Of a DNA stretch of 64,000 nt, positions 1-11,400 are shown in pieces. Numbering within the stretch: the stretch's first letter is position 1; each line of letters opens with the position of its first letter. The DNA comes from Onchocerca lupi (Eukaryota; Nematoda; Chromadorea; Rhabditida; Onchocercidae): assembly GCA_028564675.1 (NCBI GenBank), contig JAOVVO010000412.1, forward strand, positions 1-64,000, written 5' to 3'. Position numbers and translations under genes: made by a program. Under the pieces are notes generated by a model that had not been told where the DNA came from, ran no database searches, and was given only the letters and a program-made list of their open reading frames with translations.

Positions 1-1352
1 ACGTACTCCCCCCTTTTTTTCCTTTTTTCTATTGTATGGATTACTGGAGAATTTCTCACTATATCTGTATTTTATTTTAACATGCGAAATAAACTGCTAA
101 AAATTCATAGTGTCGTGGAACACTCTACATTACTATCATTCAAGTTTCGCGACACTCGGTATGGATTCTGCAGTGTGCATTTAATTCATCATTGCTATCA
201 TCGGTGAAATACATTTGTAGGAATTTATGCTGACCATTTGGCAACGGAAGAAGAGAGCTGACTCTATGATAAATTTGTCCTTTCACCTTGAAAGTTTCCA
301 GAAATTGTGTTGTTGTGATTTCTGCGCCGAACGACGTCATTTGGAAGCACGAGTTTTATTTCCTGATTTTAGATAGGAAACGTTTTGATTCGACTATATA
401 TCCGGCAAGCAAAGTTTTTAATGGCTCTGGTGGTTCTTCAAGTTGAGGCAGTTTAATTTTTCGGCGGCGCAACAAATTCCTTTCGTTTCTCCATTAAATT
501 TTATAGCCTTGCAAAAAGGACATACTTTGGTCATAATGCCGATGAGAACATGCGGGCTCAATTATAATCATCAGCTAAGTTGTATCGGAATGCAGGCGAT
601 TATAATTGCGTGGTTGCTGAACACGGAACCGTATTTGACGCTGATCAAGAAATACTAAAAGTGAAGTGACGGGACGACAAACATGTTTACCATCAAAGGG
701 AGGACAAACAACATGTTTACCACCAAAACATCCATAGATCTTCCAATTCGTACATAAAATGACAAAGATCGACGCAGCAACAGCAACAGTTCAAAAATCG
801 AAGGGTTCCAGTTCTACAGTTTAAAACGACACAACAATAGCAACAATCTGACAATTCAATTGAATAGTGTTCTTCTCTATCAGCGACAGAGGAAAGAATA
901 ACCCAGGGATCAATTTGCCTGGATATTCTCTGATAATTGTTTGTTACGAAGAATCACTCTTCATCAATAAATCATCAATTAATAAATCTTTCTCAACAGC
1001 ATTCATTCCTGTCACACAAGACACAAAAACCTCTTCACACCTATTGCTGATCTAGTCGAATCATAATAGCAAGAATCAATCTTCAACCAAACTACAAATC
1101 AAATTACAAAGTATCAGTTTTTTCCCAACACCAGAAACATGCGTTTTCTCTTTTTTTTTCCCACATTACCAGACTGTGCTACAGCAACGCTGTAAACATG
1201 CGCATATTTGAATGCAATGTTGTGTCAAAATTTCAAAGCAACAGGTAAGAACTTTCTGATATCTAAGATTTTCAACTGATATAGATAAGGCTCGTGTTTA
1301 AGAATTTTCGAAGATTTAAGATTTTGAACAACCAACATTGATATTTTCATTT

Positions 1353-1388
1353 CTACTTAATTATATATATATATATATAATTAAGTAG
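1353..1388. repeat. Perfect 36-base palindrome with (AT)n core
   Basis: CTACTTAATT followed by alternating AT, mirrored exactly by AATTAAGTAG. Each half is 18 bases and there is no mismatch or loop. The core may simply be an AT microsatellite, but the non-repetitive CTACTTAA arms are also perfectly complementary. Confidence 0.8.
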
Positions 1389-2325
1389 AGCTACTGCCCT
1401 AATGAGCCATTATATTGTCTGAACACATCCGCAATGTGAGGGACGAGAAATAAAGAATATAAGCTGTTTTGTATATAACAAAAGATTTTGAGATAATTCA
1501 TCATTCACATGTTTGCAAACTCCAGCCAACACAAAGGATTTGGGCTTAACATTTCTAAAAGTGAATTATGCAAAATACAAACATCAATCAGAAAAATTTT
1601 GTGTACTTCGACAGAAACGTTTTATTAAAAACATTTCGATGAGTAACTCATAAAAAACTATAATGGTAGGAAAGGGTTAGCAGCTTAATCTGTAATGAAC
1701 TAGACAAAGGTCTTTATACTCCGTTCAACTACAAGATCATAGTGAAAAGTAACCTTGGATTTGGCAAGCTTTATCGCAAATTCTTCATAATGACTGCTGG
1801 ATACTACTGCATCACTGGAATTCTATTAAAGCCACAACTTTTTTTGCGTAATTTACTATGAGGCAATACGAAATATCATTTACGATTTCTGTTTGCAATT
1901 CAGACATTTACTGATGACGCTTTTAACAACTAAATTCTACAGTCTCATCTAAGTTGAACAAATTTATAGATTACATTGATTCAGTATATAGATAAATCTC
2001 AATTTTTTTTAAGCGAATTCAGAAAAAAATTTGATCGTTCCTAAAACTTATAACTATTTTAGCAGCTTGTGGTCCACGCTTGAATATATTGCATAATAAA
2101 CATTCATCGACGATCAGCATTTGAATATTTCAGCAAACTGTCATATCAAATTATACGAAAACACCAGTCAACAGTGTGTAAATATTTTTATGGAACGGAA
2201 TTCCAAGACGCATTATTTATTTCTGCACAAATTCAAATAAGGTTCCACAAAACTGACGGCGGGCCTTAAAATACATGTTTTAAACAAAAAAATACCAACC
2301 ATACTTGTTTCTAACCCCTGTGAAT

Positions 2326-2331
2326 TTTATT
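2326..2331 (-). promoter_or_regulatory. Putative poly(A) signal of the JNK gene
   Basis: AATAAA on the minus strand, about 165 bases downstream of the JNK stop at 2494. Another TTTATT/AATAAA lies further on at 2215-2220. In an AT-rich genome single hexamers are weak evidence. Confidence 0.3.
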
Positions 2332-2493
2332 AGACATTTTTATATTTGTGTAGGGATGCCTTATAGAATTTAGTATATTTTCATCAGGATGAACCATTAT
2401 AAAGCTACCTAACAACTATAATATCAATATTTCCTAATTAAGGTAAGAGTGATAAAGTGACCAGAACAAAAAACAGATAGAAAACTACAGATG

Positions 2494-5400
2494 TCACAAG
2501 CCGTTTGTAACCAGAGTACTTCCGGTTGTTGAGCAATCACCATGCTCACTGTTTTGAAATGATGATGAAGACGATGGTACAGCAGTCGATGTACAATTCA
2601 ACGATTTTTTTATGCCATATTCATCATGTGTTTGCTCGTAGTACATGATTTCTTTGAATATTAGTTCTAAAAAAAAATACTTCAGCATTTGTTTCGTGCA
2701 AAATATTATAAGCAGTGTGAGTTGTAAAGATAATGCTAAGAAATGATGGGAAGAGGGATAGAAAGATGTTCCTTAAACTTTCAACCGAATAAGAGTTTCG
2801 TATAATTTAACAGATGGGTGTATAAAATTGAAAATGTTACGCACTTCTTCCCATTTTAATCAATTTTCATATATATAGTTAAATCACAAAACTGAACGAT
2901 GAAAGCAATATATTGCATCACTTAGACTGTCAGTACTCGAGTGCATAGCTTTCTATCTTCTATGAAGTTTACAATAGCTACACATACATGATTGACAAAA
3001 TCTTGAAACTTCACTACGATAACTGTCTGCAAAGACATCATAACCTGCCCATAAAAGATTTTACTAAAATTTTTTGCTTTTCTTTTCAAATAAATTTTCT
3101 ATATATTTATTTTCATTAGTTATCTTAAATGACAGTGAATGTCGGTAAGATAAAACTGAGGTATCCATTAATTGATTTGAAGAGTTTAATCAACAACGAA
3201 ATAATAAAGATTAAAGATGAAAAGTTCTAATATGCAGAGTTACCATAAATTGCCATAATATAAAAGCCAAAAATCCTTAATATGTATAGTTAATATTTAT
3301 AGATTCGAAATCTCACCTTTCCACTGTTCAACTGTATGGTCTCTTGAGTCAATACTGTGATTGTACTGTTCTGGAGGTGGCGCATAAACTTCAGCTTCAT
3401 CAAACCAAACATAAACATAAGGATGTTTCAAAGCCTCATCTACTGATATGCGCTTCTCGGGATCGATTACCAGCATTTTTGACAGCAAATCGCGTGCTTG
3501 CGCTGCTAAAAGAAAATAAAAATGTCCACTTATCCGATTTCTCTCAATTTTTTAATCTGAAGAGTATTTAAGTGTTGTGACATTTAAATAGGAATGAGCA
3601 GTACGAATCAATTGGAGAAAAAATTTTTAGATTACCAAGTGCCCATTTGATGAAAAACGATATGATTCGAAATACTGAACTCTTCGTATTTCAATAAGTT
3701 CTAACTTCTAGTGTGTTCGAATTTTTTTTTTAAACAGTAGCGAGAGATGACGCACTCAGCTGTTACCAATATAAGAAGTGAGAGATCCGTATAAATCACG
3801 TCAAACGCTGCACAATGGTTATCTCTCCATATCTTCTTCTAAGCATACTTAATAAATTTGTAATACAAAAAAAGAAATTTCGGGACTCTTCCGTTACTTT
3901 CTCCTGATAAAAACTTCCATCTCACAAACATTTACTGCCCCAGTTATTATAATTAAAAGCTCAAGCGGAGAGAGTTCTTAGAAACCTTTTTCTTTTGTGT
4001 CTCAGTAGTTTTGAAACTTACGGCAAAGTGCGTTGTTGGTTGCCGGCTTTGGGAATATATTATCACTAAAGAGTATCTCAAATGGAAGACCGGGATGCCT
4101 AGGACGGTTCTCCACATAGCTCCTCACAGTTGCTTGCAACTTCTGCATAAAATCTCGTCCGGGTGTTCCCAGCTGTTCAATAATTTTTGACCACTGATCA
4201 ATATGATCCGTACCAGGGAAAAGAACTCGACCGCGGATGAGTTCACCAAAAATACAGCCAATCGACCATATATCAACTAAAATATAGGATACGCAATAAA
4301 GTAATAAGCATACCAGTAAGTCGTGAATCAGAACTGCTGCTAGCTGGAAATAATTCATCCGGGAACAGTTTATCGAATGGAAAACCAGGGAAATGGGGCC
4401 GATTTTCCACATAATTTCGGACAGTTGATTGCAAACGACGCATGAACATCGGCGAAGGAGTACCAAGCTGCTCAACAATTTTGGTCCATTGATCAATATG
4501 ATCACTGCCCGGAAACAATACACTACCACGAATCATTTCGCCGAATATGCAGCCCGTTGACCAAACATCAACTGCAACTAGTGCCAAAACAATGTCTGCC
4601 AGGGGCACACATTCTTTAGCTAACAATAGTTAAGCAATACATCAAGCCAAGTAAGTTCACATCATTACTTTTTTAAAGCCTTTCAATTCCACATGCAGAT
4701 CTTGTACTTGGAATTACTTGTTGTTCTGAAGTGTATCTGTCAACAAGTATATTCTTTATATATCATATCTATTGATATTCTCCCCAATCAAGCTCATTAA
4801 GTAAACATGATCAATATTACGTAGTAATTCAACATCGCGGATTTTTTTAACTCCAATTATTGTGTGCACATTGCATATCAGCACAGCACACACACTGCGT
4901 TGCATTATGGCAGGCAAACTTGCATTATTTGCCGGATGGTTCTTGCAAGTTGGTAGTTTGAGTTCGTGCACAAATTCGTATTTTTTCCTTTTTTTTTTTT
5001 TTTTTTTTGCAGACAAGATTGCAATTGAATGTGCATAATATATATTATTGTGCTGCGTTCATTTTCTTATGTCCAAAAGTCTAAAAATACTTTGATTTAA
5101 TCTGTTCTAAATCACCATAAGCCAAGAAAATTCTAAATTTTTTAACACATTTCGCGGAAAATACAGATTCTTTGCAAAGAAAAAAGGAATAAAAACAAGA
5201 AATAAGAAAAAGAATGGGACAAAAATAGAAGGCACCTATATTTTAGGAATTAAAGAGTAAAGGATTGTGAAACAAATGCTAAAAGGAATGATCTTTCATA
5301 ACTACTCAAAATATCACTTCAATCAGAAAAACTGTACCAAGATAATCGCTATTTAAAGTAAATGCTTCGAAAACTTGCTGCTAGTATCACTGTTTTTCAA

Positions 5401-8400
5401 ACACAAAGACAGCTACACATCGTGTATAAACAGTTTATCTTGTAAACGATATGTATTCAGGAAGAAACTGTTGGGAAGATTCTTTTTTTTGTCAACTCAA
5501 CACTACATAATTTCTCGACCATTGAAAATTTCCAATGAATCAAATCGAAAAATCTTTAGACCCTTGAACATGAGATAAGAAATCAAACTATGCTTATATG
5601 ATACTCGCAAAAAACTCGGTAAAAATATGTCACAAATTTATGCAGCAATCTAATATATCTCTGAATAAAAACAAAAAAGCCATGCGTATTGCTTTATTAC
5701 ATAAATGGTTCAGTTCCTAATAATGTCTTTTCATGCATTAGGACTGTCTCAGTTTGATTTCCGCTCAAAATATTTTACCTTTCAGCAAAAAAAGCAGTAT
5801 TTAAGAATAAGAACGAAATTGACTGATAGCATCCAGCAATCAATAACACATCTGCGCTTTGTGAAAAAAGCCTTAGAAATGTTCGATCTACACTACGTGA
5901 CTTTGTGTATTGTGATCTGTTTTGGTAAGTGCCTTGTATGTCTGATTTTCAGTTAGAAACTATTTGGCCCATTTCAAATATCTCATAAAACATATTCAGC
6001 TATCTGCCAAAACAGCTTAACTTATAGAATGTTTTTAATTTCTCGCTATTCTAATTAAAAGCAAAATGTTAGATATACGTAGCAACACTGTCGTATTGCG
6101 TTTTCATTTGAGGAATGATTAGCAAAGACAGAATCGATAGATTCTCGAATAGAAGTTCATATGAACTGCCCAACATCCGATGCACTGTGAGTTGAAAAAG
6201 TAAGATCATATATATATATATATAAGCTATAAAAATATCGCCTAAAATTCAAAGCAAAAAGAGTCTAACCATTATCACCAAACAACTATTAAATTCCTAA
6301 ATGATGTATAAAGTAAAAACATACCATTATCTTTGTATCCCATTCCTAATATAACCTCAGGTGCACGATAATAACGTGTTACAACATATGGTGTCATCAT
6401 AAATGAATCACCGGCGCTTCGCGCTAAACCAAAATCCAATATTTTCAAACTACAATCACTTTTAACAACAATATTGCTCGGTTTGAGATCCTAAATAGGT
6501 TTTCATTTAAAGCAACAGCCGTAGCACTGAACCAGCGTAAATGTTGTTTTTGAAATCACATAATCCTCCTTTCTTTTTAAAGTAATACGTTGCCGCAATA
6601 GAAATATCATCTTTTGCTATTCTTGGTAACAAAACGAGTATCTGATGAAAACGTCAAGTGAAGAAAAAATAACCCGGTGTATGATACCCGCAGCATGCAA
6701 GTGTCTGATACCACATAACATTTGATATAACAAATACGACATTCGTTCATGATCTAAGTCCATTTGTATGACTTGACATAAATTAGCATCCATAAGTTCC
6801 ATTACTATGTACAAATCCGAAAATTCGTCAAGTGTTTTCTGGGGTGTAAATGCATTCAACAATCCAATTATCTACAAAAAAAAAACAAAAAAAAAAGAAA
6901 GATTTGTTAAATTTCCGAAAAAAGATAAAAGAGTGACTGAAAAAATATTTTCTGGCGTCATATGTCTTACTCGCTGTTATAGACTACTGAATATTCAAAA
7001 TGGTTTTGCAAAACTGCAGTCCAAAAATGGACGATTACTAAAGACCATAGTTTTTCTGAATATTCAGTATTCAGTAACCTGTAATAGCGAAGAAGACATT
7101 ATCCCGTCAGGAAATATTTTTTTAGCTGATTTTTCATTTTTTTTTTCTTTTTTTTAAAATATCAAATAAAATCCATAAAACATCAACACATAAGACGTAA
7201 AAAGATAATCAGTATACATGCGAAGAAAATCGATGATAGTGGAAATTACATGAACTTCCGAATTCTAATCCTGAACTTGGCAGGAGGAAAAGAAAGCAGT
7301 GAGATCTCAGAAAACTTCAAAAACAAACTAACATTTTTATGGTTAACAAGATTCATCAATTTAAATTCTCTGTAAGCTCGTTTAGCATGCGTAACATTCT
7401 GGAACGGACGACTTAGCTTCTTAATAGCAACTTGCTCATCACGAAGTGTATCATGTGCGGCACTACAATTTTTTAATTCATTGAAACCAGAGAAATTTAC
7501 AAGCAAAAATAATTTTTGACAACAAATTACAATTAGAACGACGCATTCAAATTTTCGCTAATATTTCAAACTTGTAGACGGAATATTCATTACAAATGTA
7601 TGTCTGTGTCTGTATGTGTTCTTTTCTTCTAATTCAAAAACTAAAAGAAAGAAGCAAGAAATTTCTAGTAAGAAATACATTAAATAATTTCTAAAGAAGG
7701 TATTACTACAAATATGTGTTTGTGTTTTTTTCGGCATCTTCGAATTATAGCTCTCTCCCAAAATTATATAAGTAAATATTACCAAATGAATTCATATATA
7801 AACAAATAAGCTCCTCAATTTCAAGTAGTCATATCTAATGAACTGTTACGAGCTTAATTACCATGATGAAATACAAAATATGGTTTCTATCTCGCATTCG
7901 ATTTCAAAACTGCTCACTTACCACACAACACCTTGTGCGCCAGATCCGATTATCCTTAGATTCTGATAGCGCTTCAAAACACACAAACGCGTGTCGTTAA
8001 TGTCAACACTGTAAAATTCGGATGCAGCGGAAGTGGAAGCCATAGGAGTTGGATAAACGCTGAAATTCAGTGCAATCTAGATTTAATAAGGCAATCGAAA
8101 ACTACATATCTTCACCTCCCACTGAATTTCTTTTTAAGTTTTAATATAGGTTACACACAATCAGTGCATGAATAATAAATTTGAGATTGGACCAACAACT
8201 ATGTTTTGAGATGGCTCTTCTCACATCTTCATTTATACTGCTGTTGCTTCCCAAATGACAAAGAAAATTACCGCTCCACATGAAACTTCGAAAAAGAAAC
8301 CAGAAGTACACAGAACAAGTAGTAGAGATAAAGTTAAACCGCAGATGGAAAGTTGTTGGTACACGTGATGTGCATTATGTATACACATATCACTCCCATT

Positions 8401-11400
8401 ACATCATTTCCCAAAGAATTTAACTGTAAGGGGAATTGAGGATTACAGTCAAAAAAGTTGTGATATACAGAAACGCCTTGTAATGGAGGATTACATGAAG
8501 AGTGGATGTAGCTGTCAGCAGTACAATAAACAGGAAATATCGTCGAAATCAATCATAGTTCCATGTAGACCAATTTTCTATAGAGTCAAATCAAAAGCCG
8601 TTAGCCGCTTCTGTTTGTTATGTTGCACTTCTTTCTACCAATACTTGGTATTTGAGCTAATATTTGTCTTAGTTATTTCCGGTCACTTTCGCGATATCGA
8701 CCAAATATTATTGAAACAACAATAATTATCGAAATTTATCCTCAAGAGAGGGTCCCACTATGTCTTTACTTTTTATGGTAGTTGATCTTAGGACAATATA
8801 TAAATAACTTAGCAACTCTTCGTTTTTGTTACTTCCAATTCAAAAAAATTAGATATACAATATCTGGTTTTGTTATGCTTATGTGATACAAAATATCTAT
8901 AAGAAACAATAAAATGACTTCTAACCATTTCTATAAGAAAATTTCGGCAGTAATAATAATGACAGCCGCTTTCAACCGTGATCAAGATTTCACGGAGACA
9001 AGGAAAGAGGATAGAAAAATAGTGGTTTTTGACAATGCAAATTGTTCATTCGTTTAGAGGTGATTTTGTATGGGCCATTTGACTTTCAGTCATGTTTACA
9101 TTCAATAAAAAACTCATTTCGTCAAAATTTCATATGAAAAAGTGAAAATTTTAGCTAACCCTTCAAGATGGGATGGCTCCAAAACGCTTGCGCAGCTGTC
9201 GAGCGAAATAGCTTCTGTCTCGCAATCGTCACGACTTCCTGAATTTGAACTTCCCAGCCACTGCAAACACAATGTCACGTACACAGCAATTACAGGATTT
9301 CCCACCTCAAAAGAGCAAGAGTGGACATTCAGCAAGTGCAAGCATATTACGTGCAAAGATCTTAAAAGAATAAAACAAACAGTAAAAGGGCTGCAGAAAA
9401 TACACTGTCACAATCAGAAGGTAAACTGTAGTCCATTGTGTGCCTGAGCTATTAAGCAATATCAATCACTTTCACTTTACCACCTACTTGGAACAAGTTT
9501 TTCCATTCGGAAAAATTCGAATTTTAAATCATTTCTGAAAACAGGATACAGAGATTTACACCTAGAAGTAAATCACACCCTATACCATCTTTTCCATTTC
9601 ACTATCTGCGTCTCAATCGCGTGAAAGTATTTCCCAACATTTTTCGATTAGGATTGTTGAAAATGGATATCTTATCTTAAACTTAAAAGATAATCCTGCA
9701 TATTATCTGATAAGGTCAAAATATCTAAAGTTATTGATATTTTGAACATGAAGCAATATACTAACATATCAGAATGATTGAAATGAATAAATAAATAATA
9801 CTAGTAATCCGGTCCCAGCAAGAGATCTGGAACATATGGAGAAAATTTTTATTTTATGTTGAAGCTCCACAAATCTGACTCTAATCATTGGGTGGTGTGT
9901 CAGATTTTCATGACAGAGGATACTAGATCATTTAGTAATGTAATGTTATGGTAAATTCAAAAAAAGAAAGACAAATATAAAAATAATTTCACTTCTAAAC
10001 TTGATTAAAAATAAAGAATACATGCATTATATTTGTTGTATTCGAACTACTTTTTCCTCATGCAATATAGAATGGCTTACCGGCACGTTATTCCAGAGTA
10101 ATGGTAAGCCTGATAGAATCTACATGAGATGAATGATACTGACCGAGTCATACAGTTCTACTAGTCATACAAATGGTGAATGCTCTCATTACAATTATAT
10201 ATCAGTTCAACCGATATATTTTCACTAACGTAGTACATGAAATCATAAATACATCTGTCATCAATGCGAATCTTAATGTGTTGAATGCTCTGGGAATTTC
10301 CACTACGGCATAAACATGCTCACTGTCAACAAAATTCAGTTACCCAGGATTACAGCGCTAAAGTGATAAGAGAAAGAACGGCAACAAGAACAACCGGTAT
10401 CGTTCATTGAAAAACGGGAGGAGCAGCATATTGCTCTTATTTAGCAATTCCTCAGATGTATTTGAGCCAAATTCCTAAACGCACATCAGATAGAGCAAAA
10501 TAAAATATAAAGCTGCTGGTTCACAATCACAACGAATTCAATTTATAATGAGATATCGAAAAATAACAATATTCTCATTATCTCCGACTAATACCAGATG
10601 ATTGGCAATTCAATGATCAGAGGATGTGATATTTCATCGAAAACTATGAAATTCATTTAAGATAAAATTTATTCCGTTTTCACCTACCTGGAAAAACACC
10701 AGCTGCTATCATTTACCAAAGAAAAAGAAAAGAAAAAGTAAATGAAGAAGAACAAGAGTTTTTTTTAAAAAGATATCAAAAATAGCTTGGGAAATGGAAT
10801 TAGACAGCAATGGCAATTGTAGATTAAATTAAGAATTTTTAAAGTTCGAATTCATTGTGGATAAATTTTTTTTGCTGACTTCCAAACATAGCAAGCTCAA
10901 AGATTAACTTGATGGGACTGATGAGAGAGAAAGAATGTGAAGCAATTTAATTCTAACAAGACATTTCGCAGTCAACAGCATTAACGATGGAATTATTCAA
11001 GAAATTATCCCATTTTTTCTAAGTATCGGAAAATTGGGATATTGGGATCTAGATTACTAGATTTTAAGCTTGAAAATAGTACAATCAGCTATTTCAAAAA
11101 ATAGTAACTATAAAATTGCTCAAAAAATTGAAAAGTAGTAGCATGGCAATTAGAAATTAAGAAAGAGCTGCTATTAAGGACACTTAGTGAGTTACACTTT
11201 CCCATCCTTCTCTTAGGTAGGGATTGTAAGGCTCTTTCTAGGAAATCTTTTTTGCAGCCATCGGAATGTCTGATCGTCCTGTGCTACGGATTTTGATGAT
11301 AGGCTGACATGTCAAACATGTCTCTGCAATAGAGTTCGGAAGAATATAGATCACAATGTCTATTAGCATAATTGTTATTTTAATCAGTCTTTGGATCTTT

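Larger units (their letters stand above)
1..2493. other. Intergenic, 3' of JNK; no supported gene
   Basis: Only short ORFs typical of AT-rich DNA occur here. The notable structures are a perfect 36-base palindrome at 1353-1388 and an imperfect direct duplication at 671-697 / 698-726 built around ACATGTTTACCA. Confidence 0.5.

Noticed and set aside
4756..5016. Lys-rich ORF starting MSAKKKKKK
   Set aside because: Produced by a poly(T) tract at about 4987-5009; the rest has no family features.
9142..9447. Plus-strand 101-codon ORF
   Set aside because: It is the antisense shadow of a JNK exon (9160-9260, minus) that has good splice sites and matching phases.
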